A stretch of DNA of 64,000 nt from the NCBI GenBank assembly GCA_947085765.1, contig CAMTXZ010000004.1, positions 40,409-104,408 on the forward strand, written 5' to 3'. This DNA is from JAKFXL01 sp947085765. Lineage in GTDB: Bacteria > Pseudomonadota > Gammaproteobacteria > Tenderiales > Tenderiaceae. Within the stretch, counting starts at the first letter, position 1. The number at the start of each line of letters is the position of its first letter. Below the pieces are notes generated by a model. It saw only the letters and a program-made list of their open reading frames with translations, was not told where the DNA came from and ran no database searches. Below are positions 53,297 to 63,965 of the stretch, piece by piece. The position numbers were made by a program, and so were the translations under genes.

Positions 53297-54247
53297 TCAC
53301 TTTACCCAGCCAATCTCCCGTGCTGTCACTGTGCCGATCAGCGTTTGTCGCAAACTCTTTGGCATCTCCGCCTCGGTCTCACTGATCGCAATCCTGCCGC
53401 CCATGATCTCGGCCAGTTGCTGCGGTAGTAGCGGCTGTTGCTGTGCGTCACCATAACCATCCGGGAAGATCGGCTGACCATTGCTGAGATCATATTTGTC
53501 ACTGGCACCAAGGGTGTGCAGCATCTCGTGGGCGATAACAACATTGTTACGCGCCGCCATCTTCTCTGACGCAAAGGCGTGCACCACACTCACCATGCCC
53601 TTCTGCAAACCAATGGAGTGTTGCAGCAACTTGTTATTCTCCAGCTTGTGATAGAGCACAAAGATGCGGATATTGGGTTTGGGGCCCTGGTACTCATCCT
53701 TGACGATGGACCAGTAACGAAGCTGCAGGCTCCAGAGCATGGTCTTCCAGATATTCCGGTCCGTGGGTGGCAGTGGCGGCAGCTCTTTCACTATCGGACC
53801 GATGCGCAGATCAACAGGATCTTTTACCGGCAGTTTATAACGCTGCACCTCATCGACCATAAACTGCTCCACAGCAGCGAAGTCGGATGTGGTGAGGGTG
53901 TGAATATATTCATCCGCTTCAACAGTGCCATCCCCGTTAATGGGGTAGACCACTACCCAGAGCGGATGGTCCCAGGAGGTGGAGCGCACCAGCGTCAGCC
54001 AGCTGTCCAGCCCCACCACCACCAGGAGGATAAGAAGCAGCATGATGCGGATTTTTTTAAAGCTTAACAAAGAGCTGTCTGGTTTATGAGGTAGTGAATC
54101 AAGCTTCTTTGCATACATCTGATCGCCAGAATGGCTGTTCGAGGAGGCGGCAGAAAACTTTTCATAGGCAATACCACAGCGGGGACATTGCCACTGGGGG
54201 GCGGTATCGTTACGCTGACGAACATATTTACACTTGGGGCACTCCAA
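53297..54247 (-). CDS. membrane metalloprotease with N-terminal zinc ribbon
   Basis: About 316 residues. A zinc ribbon at the N-terminus (ECPKCKYVRQ ... WQCPRCGIAYEKF); one TM helix near residues 65-85 (IMLLLILLVVVGLDSWL); then an extracytoplasmic domain with HEMLHTLGASDKYD, a metzincin-like HExxHxxGxxD zinc site (complement of about 53488-53530). The frame runs to a GTG at 54256, but AGAGG lies 8 nt before an in-frame TTG at 54247, giving MECPKC. Not assigned to a named family. No operon partner; convergent with the prp operon. Confidence 0.78.
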   Translation of the reverse strand: MECPKCKYVRQRNDTAPQWQCPRCGIAYEKFSAASSNSHSGDQMYAKKLDSLPHKPDSSLLSFKKIRIMLLLILLVVVGLDSWLTLVRSTSWDHPLWVVVYPINGDGTVEADEYIHTLTTSDFAAVEQFMVDEVQRYKLPVKDPVDLRIGPIVKELPPLPPTDRNIWKTMLWSLQLRYWSIVKDEYQGPKPNIRIFVLYHKLENNKLLQHSIGLQKGMVSVVHAFASEKMAARNNVVIAHEMLHTLGASDKYDLSNGQPIFPDGYGDAQQQPLLPQQLAEIMGGRIAISETEAEMPKSLRQTLIGTVTAREIGWVK

Positions 54248-54318
54248 CGAGATCACCTCTCTGTTAATCTACAATGACGAGAGTTTAATCGATTTTATTT
54301 ATCCATTAGGAGAAAGCG

Positions 54319-54654
54319 ATGATTGATCTACCACAAATGCGTTGCGAGGCGTGTCAGGTGGGTTCACCCCAGGCAAGCGAGCAGGAGATTATTGAGTTTA
54401 TGCCACAGCTGCCGGGCTGGAAAATAGTCGAGGTCGATGGTATCAAGCAGCTGAAAGGTATCTTTACTTTTGCCAATTTCAAACAGGCGCTGGCCTTCAC
54501 CAATAAGGTGGGGGAGCTGGCAGAACAGCACAACCACCACCCCGCCATCACCACCGAATGGGGCAAAGTCACCGTCATGTGGTGGACTCACAAAGTCAAA
54601 GGGCTGCATACCAATGATTTTGTGATGGCCGCCAAGACAGATTTTATCGCCTAA
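54319..54654 (+). CDS. phhB: pterin-4a-carbinolamine dehydratase
   Basis: Recycles 4a-hydroxytetrahydrobiopterin. 111 residues with LPGWKIVEVDGIKQLKGIF, the active-site AEQHNHHPAITTEW and VMWWTHKVKGLHTNDFVMA. TAGGAG precedes the ATG. No phenylalanine hydroxylase is beside it, so an additional or different role is possible. Overlaps msrA tail to tail by 4 nt. Confidence 0.94.
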   Translation: MIDLPQMRCEACQVGSPQASEQEIIEFMPQLPGWKIVEVDGIKQLKGIFTFANFKQALAFTNKVGELAEQHNHHPAITTEWGKVTVMWWTHKVKGLHTNDFVMAAKTDFIA

Positions 54655-55259
54655 CCGGGGCCTTGCTTCTTACCCCACAACTCCTCCAGCCGCTGATCGC
54701 GACCACAGCTCCAGCGGTAGTAGTTGTAACGCACCGAATTACGCTCATGGTAGTTCTGGTGATACGCTTCGGCGGGATAGAAGGTGGACGCCGCCACGAT
54801 CTGCGTCACGATCGGCTGTTTGAATGGCTTGTTCTTCTTCAGTGCCACCTTTGATGCCTCGGCCAACTGCTGCTGCTCACTGTTGAGATAGAAGATGGCG
54901 GAACGATATTGGCTGCCATGGTCACAAAACTGGGCGTCAGGCGTAGTGGGATCAACACTATGCCAGAACTTATCCAGCAATTTGGCATAACTGACCTGGG
55001 TCGGGTCATAGACCACCTGCACCGCCTCGGCATGGCCACTGCCACCCGCCGACACCTGCTGATAAGTGGGGTTCTGTTGATGGCCACCGATGTAACCTGA
55101 GGTGGTGCTGACCACCCCCGGCACCTTGTCAAAGTCACTCTCGGTACACCAGAAACACCCCCCGGCAAAGATCGCCGTCTCGGTTTGGGCCGCCTGCAAC
55201 GGCGCCACTACCAGCAACAGCGCCAACACCATCCAATCCTTTAACAACTGCTTTTTCAT
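54651..55259 (-). CDS. msrA: peptide-methionine (S)-S-oxide reductase, exported
   Basis: Reduces methionine-S-sulfoxide in proteins. 202 residues. The N-terminal MKKQLLKDWMVLALLLVVAP is a signal peptide ending at LQA, so the enzyme is periplasmic. The catalytic motif is GGCFWCTESDF; SGYIGG, GHAEAVQVVYDP, CDHGSQYRS and the YHQNYH segment complete the fold. Start moved from 55361 to the signal-peptide Met. No msrB is in the window. Confidence 0.94.
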   Translation of the reverse strand: MKKQLLKDWMVLALLLVVAPLQAAQTETAIFAGGCFWCTESDFDKVPGVVSTTSGYIGGHQQNPTYQQVSAGGSGHAEAVQVVYDPTQVSYAKLLDKFWHSVDPTTPDAQFCDHGSQYRSAIFYLNSEQQQLAEASKVALKKNKPFKQPIVTQIVAASTFYPAEAYHQNYHERNSVRYNYYRWSCGRDQRLEELWGKKQGPG

Positions 55260-55391
55260 AACAACTCCAGACAAAAAATAACCACGGTATGCATTAGTGG
55301 TGTGAATCACTAAAACCTTACACCCTAAATCTAACAAAACCACTACAGATGGTAGCGGCAAAACAGGGTGGGAGATAACAGTTGATCCAGA

Positions 55392-55844
55392 TCACAACCA
55401 GCGCCGTACCCTCTGCCTGTAATCGACATAGACGTCACCGAAACGGGCAACCAGGGCCTGCTCCTCGAGACAGATCTGAAAATGGTTCATGCACAACACA
55501 AAGGCGGGTGGCACCAGCAGCACTAAAAAAGATTGGAGATATAACGACCAGGCCACCAGCAACAGCAAAAATCCGAGATACATCGGATTGCGGCTGAAGC
55601 GGTAGATACCATCGGTTACCAGTCTCGAAGTAACCGCCAGATTAACCGGGTTCATCGTTGTGCCCAGCAGACGAAACCGGATCACACCTGCACCACACAC
55701 TGTCACCCCGATCAACGCCAGCAACAATGAAAACTGCCGCTGCAACAGCAAGACCCAAACAGCATCCGGCAGCAACGGCGCCAACAGCCAGGCCAGCAGC
55801 ATAAAAAGCAGCATCAGTAACAGCGGTGGGATCTTAAGCGCCAT
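55392..55844 (-). CDS. isoprenylcysteine carboxyl methyltransferase-family membrane protein
   Basis: 150 residues with about four TM helices and the ICMT/PEMT signature: VTDGIYRFSRNPMYLGFLLLLVAWSL, then LEEQALVARFGDVYVDYRQRVRRWL. The bacterial members' substrates are mostly unknown. Start chosen at MALKIPP, with GGGGG about 6 nt upstream. The start overlaps the end of the upstream GFA gene, so the two are coupled. Confidence 0.85.
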   Translation of the reverse strand: MALKIPPLLLMLLFMLLAWLLAPLLPDAVWVLLLQRQFSLLLALIGVTVCGAGVIRFRLLGTTMNPVNLAVTSRLVTDGIYRFSRNPMYLGFLLLLVAWSLYLQSFLVLLVPPAFVLCMNHFQICLEEQALVARFGDVYVDYRQRVRRWL

Positions 55845-56268
55845 GCACATCCCCCTTCTGGGAGATACGTGATGTTTCATACTCATCAAACTGCGGCAGG
55901 TCATCACAAATATCTTCCCAGTTGGCCTTGGAGCCAACAAAGATATGTGCCTCAGGCCGCTCCTCAATATCGGACTCAATCAGCCCCAGACGAATACGCA
56001 ACTGACCGGGGTTGTGACTGTTTTTACTGAACAGAGGCGAACCACACTGACGGCAGAAGTATTTAATCTGTCCCGGCGATGACTCATAACCATTCAGCAG
56101 ATCCGCGCCGGCGACAAATGTAAACGCCGCCTCCTGCACCACACCATTGGTGGCAAAGGCCGACCCCTGCGCCTTGCGACATCGGGAACAGTGGCAGCAG
56201 ACAATACTCTTAATCCCGCCATGCAGTTCAAAACGCACCGCGCCACAAAGACAGCTACCTTGATACAT
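55834..56268 (-). CDS. GFA-family zinc protein (glutathione-dependent formaldehyde-activating fold)
   Basis: 144 residues. Structural zinc cysteines in GSCLCG, CCHCSRC and FCRQCGSP are all present, and PEAHIFVGSKANW is typical. GFA-like proteins (COG3791) are common and most have no demonstrated activity, so no function is claimed. Cotranscribed with the ICMT-like gene. Confidence 0.88.
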   Translation of the reverse strand: MYQGSCLCGAVRFELHGGIKSIVCCHCSRCRKAQGSAFATNGVVQEAAFTFVAGADLLNGYESSPGQIKYFCRQCGSPLFSKNSHNPGQLRIRLGLIESDIEERPEAHIFVGSKANWEDICDDLPQFDEYETSRISQKGDVHGA

Positions 56269-56421
56269 ATACCCTCCAGCACTACGTTACAGATACCAGC
56301 AATACCTTATCGCGCAGATCATCCCATTGCCTCTGTAAAAAAATCGCGGCCACCATATAGTATTTTGTGCCTGGGCCGCTGTTTTTAAACAGATAGTGAT
56401 TATTAACCCGCGAGGAAGAGC

Positions 56422-57618
56422 ATGGCCAGTGCTGATATTGCCAATAATATTGTAATCGTAGCCGCCCGGCGCACACCGATTGGCGCCCTGCTGGGCCAGT
56501 TTGCAACATTGAGTGCACCGCAGCTGGGGGCAGCAGCCATCCGCAGCATGGTTGAATCTTCCGACCTTAAGGTGGAGGAGATAGACGAAGTACTGATGGG
56601 CTGTGTGCTGCCCGCCGGAATGGGCCAGGCACCCACCCGACAGGCAGCACTGAAGGCCGGGCTATCCATCGCCACCACGTGCACCACCATCAACAAAGTG
56701 TGCGGTTCCGGCATGAAGGCGGTGATGCTGGGCCATGATGCCATCGTTGCCGGTTCCGCCAGAATCATCATTGCCGGTGGCATGGAGTCGATGAGCAACG
56801 CCCCTTACCTCATTCCCAAGGCTCGCCAGGGGTTGCGCTTTGGTCATGGGGAACTGCTTGACCACATGCTCTTTGATGGACTGCAAAATGCCTATGACGG
56901 TCAGTCAATGGGCATGTTTGCTGAAGAGTGTGTGAACCGTTTTGGTTTCGGTCGTGAAGAGCAGGATGAGTATGCTGCTGAATCGGTAAAACGCGCCCTC
57001 GCCGCCAGTAGTGGTGATGCCTTTTATGATGAGATCGCCGCCGTCACTGTCACCAGCCGCAAGGGCGAAGAGTGTTTTGATAAAGACGAAACACCGTTCA
57101 AATGTGATGTCACCAAGATCGCCAAACTCAAACCTGCCTTCAAACCTGAAGGTGGTACGGTAACAGCAGCCAACTCCTCTTCCATTGCCGATGGCGCTGC
57201 CGCCCTGCTGCTGATGCGCGCCAGTGATGCCAGGGCGCGTGGCCTGCAACCGTTGGCGCGTATCGTCGCCCACGCCAGCCAGGCGATGACGCCGGAACTT
57301 TTTACCGACGCCCCTATCCACGCCATCAAAAAACTCTACGCCAAGAGCGGCTGGTCTGACCGTGATGTTGACCTCTACGAAATAAACGAGGCCTTTGCTG
57401 TTGTCACCATGGCGACGATGAAGGAACTCAAGCTCGACCATGCCAAGGTGAATGTGAATGGTGGCGCCTGCGCCTTGGGCCACCCCATCGGCGCAACCGG
57501 AGCGCGCATCATCGTCACGCTGTTACATGCGTTGCAAAAACGTAATCTGCAACGTGGCATTGCCGCACTCTGTATTGGTGGCGGTGAAGCGACAGCTGTG
57601 GCAGTGGAACGATTTTAG
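56422..57618 (+). CDS. atoB: acetyl-CoA C-acyltransferase (thiolase)
   Basis: 398 residues. Nucleophile Cys in NKVCGSGMKAVM, His in GGACALGHPIGATGARI, and second Cys in CIGGGEATAVAVE. Degradative/biosynthetic acetoacetyl-CoA thiolase type. In this cluster it would split acetoacetyl-CoA formed by the synthetase downstream, and perhaps 2-methylacetoacetyl-CoA from isoleucine. CGAGGAAG precedes the ATG. Confidence 0.93.
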   Translation: MASADIANNIVIVAARRTPIGALLGQFATLSAPQLGAAAIRSMVESSDLKVEEIDEVLMGCVLPAGMGQAPTRQAALKAGLSIATTCTTINKVCGSGMKAVMLGHDAIVAGSARIIIAGGMESMSNAPYLIPKARQGLRFGHGELLDHMLFDGLQNAYDGQSMGMFAEECVNRFGFGREEQDEYAAESVKRALAASSGDAFYDEIAAVTVTSRKGEECFDKDETPFKCDVTKIAKLKPAFKPEGGTVTAANSSSIADGAAALLLMRASDARARGLQPLARIVAHASQAMTPELFTDAPIHAIKKLYAKSGWSDRDVDLYEINEAFAVVTMATMKELKLDHAKVNVNGGACALGHPIGATGARIIVTLLHALQKRNLQRGIAALCIGGGEATAVAVERF

Positions 57619-57685
57619 TCGCCAGCAGAGCCGACAGAGCGTCACTCCGGCCGGCACCGTAATGACAGAAGGGTAGGATGCAAAC

Positions 57686-59293
57686 ATGGCTGTCATAAAA
57701 TCAAAGATCAAAACCTCCAGCGATGAGTTCATGGAGAACGCTGCTCATATGCAGCTCTTCATCGACGACTTGCGCGAGAATCTGGACAACGTCACCACCG
57801 GCCACCGTAACGTAGCGCGCGACAAACATCTGCAACGTGGCAAGCTGCTGGTGCGCGACCGCATCCGGCTGTTGTGTGATGCAAAAACCCTGTTCATGGA
57901 GTTCTCCGCCCTCGCCGCCTTCGGCCTGTATAACAACGAAGTGCCGAGTGCCGGCATCATCACCGGCATCGGCACAGTACATGGGCAGGAGGTGATGATC
58001 ATCGCCAACGACGCCACGATAAAAGGTGGCACCTACTACCCGATGACAGCAAAAAAACATCTGCGCGCACAAGAGATCGCGGAACAGAATCGCCTGCCGT
58101 GTCTCTATCTGGTCGACTCCGGTGGCGCCTTTTTACCGCTGCAGGATGAGGTCTTCCCCGACCGTGACCACTTCGGTCGTATCTTCTACAACCAAGCACG
58201 TATGTCGGCGCAAGGTATTCCGCAGATCGCGCTGGTAATGGGTTCATGCACTGCCGGTGGCGCCTATGTACCGGCAATGGCCGATGAAGCAATCATCGTT
58301 CGTGAACAGGGCACTATTTTTCTCGGCGGCCCACCACTGGTAAAGGCGGCCACCGGTGAGATTGTCGGGGCAGAAGAGTTGGGCGGTGGTGACGTGCACA
58401 GCAGAATCTCCGGTGTCACCGACCATCTTGCCGATGATGATAAACATGCGTTGCAGATTGCCCGCGACATCGTTGCCAATCTCAACCACCAAAAGCGTGG
58501 TGTGATCACCCGGCAACCGACCATTGCCCCGCTCTACCCCGCCGAGGATCTCTACGGCATCATTCATCACGACATGCGCAAACAATATGACGTGCGTGAG
58601 GTAATCGCACGACTGGTGGATGGTTCCGAGTTTCATGAGTTCAAAAAACAATTTGGCGTAACACTGGTCTGCGGTTTCGCCCATCTGCACGGTTATCCCG
58701 TGGGGATTATTGCCAATAACGGCATTCTCTTTTCTGATTCAGCACTGAAAGGCACACACTTCATCCAGCTCTGCAATCAGCGCGGCATACCGCTGCTATT
58801 CCTGCAGAACATCTCTGGCTTCATGATCGGAAAAAAATATGAACACGAAGGGATCGCCAAACATGGCGCCAAAATGGTGACCGCCGTGGCGTGTGCCGAG
58901 GTGCCAAAATTCACCGTCATCATCGGCGGTTCATTTGGTGCTGGCAACTACGCCATGTGTGGTCGTGCCTACGGCCCGCGACAGTTGTGGATCTGGCCCA
59001 ACGCCCGCATCTCCGTGATGGGTGGCGAGACCGCTGCCAACCTGCTCACCACCGTCAAACAAGAGAGTCTGGCAAAACAGGGCAAGCGTTGGGAGGGTAA
59101 AGAGGCCGAGGGTTATGCCAATACCATCCGTGAACAGTTCGACCGCCAGGGTCACCCCTACTACGCCACGGCACGGTTGTGGGATGATGGCGTCATTGAT
59201 CCAATCAATACCCGTGACCTGCTTGGCCTCGGCATCGCCGCCGCACTCAATGCACCGATCAACAAGACCGAGTACGGCGTCTTCAGGATGTAA
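57686..59293 (+). CDS. liuB: methylcrotonyl-CoA carboxylase, carboxyltransferase (beta) subunit
   Basis: 535 residues, the normal length. Acyl-CoA carboxyltransferase motifs: LVDSGGAFLPLQDEVFPDRDHFGRIF, MGSCTAGGAYVPAM, GGPPLVKAATGEIV, and ISGFMIGKKYEHEGIAKHGAKM. These match MCC beta better than propionyl-CoA carboxylase beta, and the neighbours agree. The biotin-bearing alpha subunit (liuD), usually a few genes downstream, is absent here. Confidence 0.94.
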   Translation: MAVIKSKIKTSSDEFMENAAHMQLFIDDLRENLDNVTTGHRNVARDKHLQRGKLLVRDRIRLLCDAKTLFMEFSALAAFGLYNNEVPSAGIITGIGTVHGQEVMIIANDATIKGGTYYPMTAKKHLRAQEIAEQNRLPCLYLVDSGGAFLPLQDEVFPDRDHFGRIFYNQARMSAQGIPQIALVMGSCTAGGAYVPAMADEAIIVREQGTIFLGGPPLVKAATGEIVGAEELGGGDVHSRISGVTDHLADDDKHALQIARDIVANLNHQKRGVITRQPTIAPLYPAEDLYGIIHHDMRKQYDVREVIARLVDGSEFHEFKKQFGVTLVCGFAHLHGYPVGIIANNGILFSDSALKGTHFIQLCNQRGIPLLFLQNISGFMIGKKYEHEGIAKHGAKMVTAVACAEVPKFTVIIGGSFGAGNYAMCGRAYGPRQLWIWPNARISVMGGETAANLLTTVKQESLAKQGKRWEGKEAEGYANTIREQFDRQGHPYYATARLWDDGVIDPINTRDLLGLGIAAALNAPINKTEYGVFRM

Positions 59294-59297
59294 TTAA

Positions 59298-60074
59298 ATG
59301 ACACAACAACTGCTGGTAAGTACCGATGGACGTGGTGTGTGCACCCTCACCCTCAACCGCCCCGAGTGCCACAATGCACTGAATGGCGAATTGATCGGCG
59401 CACTGATTGACGCGCTTGATGAGTGCAACCGCAATGTAAATGTGCGCATCGTGGTAATTACAGGGGCAGGAGAATCATTCTCCAGCGGCGCCGATCTGGA
59501 GTGGATGCGCGCCTCGATCAGCCACGACGAGGCAACCAATCGTCACGATGCACTGCAACTCGCCATCCTGCTGCGAAAAATATATAACCTGCAGAAACCG
59601 ACCATCGCCCGCATCAACGGCTCCTCTTATGGTGGTGGTCTTGGCATCATCTCCTGTTGTGACATCGCTATTGCAGCAACCAGCGCACAGTTCGCCTTCA
59701 CCGAGGTAAGGCTGGGTCTGGTACCGGCAGTAATATCACCGTACATCCTAATGAGCATCGGCCCACGCCATGCACGGCGACTCTTTTTAACTGCCGAACA
59801 GTTCGACAGCAGCGCAGCGCTAAACCTGCAACTTCTGCATCACGTGGTCGCCGATGAACAGCTCGATGAGCAGATAGAAAAAACTGTTCGCCAACTGCTC
59901 AAGGCAGGCCCGGAGGCGAGCAAGATGTGCAAACGGCTCATACCACGACTCAGTAGTGATGAGATTGATGATGAACTGGTAGCACTGATTGCGGCGTTAC
60001 GGACATCTGCTGAAGGACAGGAAGGGTTGACTGCCTTTCTCGACAAACGCAAACCAAACTGGATAGAAGAGTAG
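59298..60074 (+). CDS. liuC: methylglutaconyl-CoA hydratase / enoyl-CoA hydratase
   Basis: 258 residues of the crotonase fold: oxyanion-hole segments GESFSSGADLEWMR and NGSSYGGGLGIISCCD, and FTEVRLGLVPAVISPY. Expected to hydrate 3-methylglutaconyl-CoA to HMG-CoA in leucine breakdown. 4 nt after the MCC beta gene and 6 nt before the lyase. Confidence 0.9.
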   Translation: MTQQLLVSTDGRGVCTLTLNRPECHNALNGELIGALIDALDECNRNVNVRIVVITGAGESFSSGADLEWMRASISHDEATNRHDALQLAILLRKIYNLQKPTIARINGSSYGGGLGIISCCDIAIAATSAQFAFTEVRLGLVPAVISPYILMSIGPRHARRLFLTAEQFDSSAALNLQLLHHVVADEQLDEQIEKTVRQLLKAGPEASKMCKRLIPRLSSDEIDDELVALIAALRTSAEGQEGLTAFLDKRKPNWIEE

Positions 60075-60080
60075 GCCGCG

Positions 60081-60968
60081 ATGGCGCTACCCAAACAGGT
60101 AAAAATTGTTGAAGTGGGTCCCCGTGACGGCCTGCAAAACGAACCCCATATTATCGACAGCGCCACCAAGATCGAATTCATCAACCGACTCTCCGCTACC
60201 GGGCTATCTGTCATCGAGGCGACCAGCATGGTCAACCCGGCGCGCATTCCACAACTTGCCGATGCCGAAGTGGTCTACAGCAATATCAACCGACAACACG
60301 GCATCTGCTATCCGGTACTGGTGCCCAACATCAAAGGCATGCAGCGGGCACTGGCAGTGGGGGTTAAAGAGATCGCCATATTCACCTCCGCCTCTGAAAG
60401 TTTTAATCAAAAAAACATCAACTGTTCGATTGCTGAATCACTACAACGGTTTGAAGCGGTGATTGAACTGGCAATACAACATAACATCCCGATCCGGGCC
60501 TACCTCTCCTGTGTGCTCGGCTGCCCTTATGACAACGACGTAAAACTCAGCAACGTCGTCACCCTCGCCGAACGACTCTACACCATGGGCTGTTATGAGA
60601 TCTCATTAGGCGACACCATTGGCATCGGCACACCGCTCCAGGCGCGTGAACTGATATTGAGCGTGGCGCAGCGTGTGCCACTGAAACATATCGCCGTACA
60701 CTTTCACGATACCCGTGGTCAGGCGCTGGCCAATATCTTTGCCTGCCTTGAGCAAGGTGTGTCGATTGTTGACTCCTCTGTCGCTGGTTTAGGTGGCTGC
60801 CCCTACGCCAATGGTGCAACGGGTAATGTGGCCACTGAAGATCTTGTCTATATGCTGAAAGGTATGGAGATTGAAACCGGTGTTGATTTGAATACGCTGG
60901 TGAGTGTCGGCCGGTTTATCTGTGAAGCGCTGGGCAGAGAGAATCAGAGCAGAATTGGGCGGCTCTGA
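60081..60968 (+). CDS. liuE: hydroxymethylglutaryl-CoA lyase
   Basis: Cleaves HMG-CoA to acetyl-CoA and acetoacetate. 295 residues. VEVGPRDGLQNEP at the start, VSCVLGCPYD-like YLSCVLGCPYDNDV, GDTIGIGTP, HFHDTRGQALAN and the signature loop SVAGLGGCPYANGATGN. Last step of the leucine branch in this cluster. Confidence 0.95.
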   Translation: MALPKQVKIVEVGPRDGLQNEPHIIDSATKIEFINRLSATGLSVIEATSMVNPARIPQLADAEVVYSNINRQHGICYPVLVPNIKGMQRALAVGVKEIAIFTSASESFNQKNINCSIAESLQRFEAVIELAIQHNIPIRAYLSCVLGCPYDNDVKLSNVVTLAERLYTMGCYEISLGDTIGIGTPLQARELILSVAQRVPLKHIAVHFHDTRGQALANIFACLEQGVSIVDSSVAGLGGCPYANGATGNVATEDLVYMLKGMEIETGVDLNTLVSVGRFICEALGRENQSRIGRL

Positions 60969-60971
60969 AAA

Positions 60972-61002
60972 AGCCCGTTCGCCCTGAGCCCGTCGAAGGG
61001 CT
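60972..61002. repeat. dispersed intergenic repeat (CGTTCGCCCTGAGC family)
   Basis: AGCCC...GGGCT ends enclose GTTCGCCCTGAGCCCGTCG. This palindromic unit, with the CCCTGAGC and GTCGAAGGGC halves, is widely dispersed in proteobacterial genomes. It lies 4 nt after the liuE stop and may serve as its transcript end. Confidence 0.55.
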
Positions 61003-61100
61003 GGTGATGTAACACATTAACAGTGAAATTTATTCTCCATTCATGGTTCGATTATCTCATCGCGAATTGAGGAATTTTTTTAGCCGACTGGAGCACTCAA

Positions 61101-61871
61101 ATGAACTTCAATAACTGCAAAGCGCTGATCACCGGTGGTGCCTCCGGCCTTGGCCTGGCTGTAGCAAAACGTCTGCTTGAGGCTGGTGGGGAAGTGGCCA
61201 TCCTCGACATCAAACCAGAACAGAGCCGTACCACCAGCGCCGCACTCGGCCCACATGCACACTTCTTTGAGGCTGACGTCACATCCGAAGAGGCAGTAGA
61301 CAGGGCAGTCGCCGCAGCAGCTTCAACACTCGGCGAGATCACTTTGGCAGTGAACTGTGCCGGCATCGCCCCCAGCCACCGCGTGCTTGCCCGCACTGGC
61401 CTGATGAGCACACTGGAGTTTGAGCGCACTATTCAAATCAATCTCATCGGCACCTTCAGCGTCTGCCGGGCCGTTGCCAATATCATGCAGCACAACATAC
61501 CCCAAGGGGCGGATGGGGAACGCGGCGTCATCATCAACACCGCCTCCATCGCCGCCATTGAAGGACAGATCGGCCAAGCCGCCTACGCCGCATCAAAGGG
61601 CGGCATCGTGAGCCTGACGCTGCCACTGGCACGAGAGTTCGCCCACATCGGCGTGCGCGTCATGACCATCGCCCCCGGCATCTTTGAAACGCCGATGTTC
61701 GATACCCTGCCCGTCGAAGCGCGCGAGGCACTCGCCGCCAACACTCCGTATCCACACCGCCTCGGACAACCCCATGAGTTTGCCCAACTGGTGCAGCAAA
61801 TTTATGAGAACCCGATGCTCAATGGTGAGGTGATCAGACTGGATGGAGCGCTGCGGATGCAGTCGAAGTAG
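61101..61871 (+). CDS. short-chain dehydrogenase, 3-hydroxyacyl-CoA dehydrogenase type II-like
   Basis: 256 residues, classical SDR. NAD-binding TGGASGLG, the NCAG motif (VNCAGIAP), catalytic Ser in NTASIAAIEGQIG and the YxxxK pair in AAYAASKGG. PGIFETPMFDTLP and the closing NGEVIRLDGALRM resemble HSD10-type enzymes that oxidise 2-methyl-3-hydroxybutyryl-CoA in isoleucine breakdown. It would give the product the thiolase cleaves. Confidence 0.88.
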   Translation: MNFNNCKALITGGASGLGLAVAKRLLEAGGEVAILDIKPEQSRTTSAALGPHAHFFEADVTSEEAVDRAVAAAASTLGEITLAVNCAGIAPSHRVLARTGLMSTLEFERTIQINLIGTFSVCRAVANIMQHNIPQGADGERGVIINTASIAAIEGQIGQAAYAASKGGIVSLTLPLAREFAHIGVRVMTIAPGIFETPMFDTLPVEAREALAANTPYPHRLGQPHEFAQLVQQIYENPMLNGEVIRLDGALRMQSK

Positions 61872-61942
61872 TGGCTGAATCTATCGGGTCACTCTCACAT
61901 AAACTTTCGCTAGTTAAGTAATCCACCACCACGGGAGTCACC

Positions 61943-63895
<1,953 letters not shown>

Positions 63896-63965
63896 GTCGG
63901 CACGCTGGCTACCTACCCAAAGTGGCGGTAGTATGTCAAACCCTTGCCGCTCCAGGAGAGAGAAC

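Noticed and set aside
53284..53310. Sequence CCCACCCTAC resembling half of the repeat at 27155-27183
   Set aside because: Only one arm matches and it runs into the 3' end of the protease gene, so it is too short to call a repeat copy.
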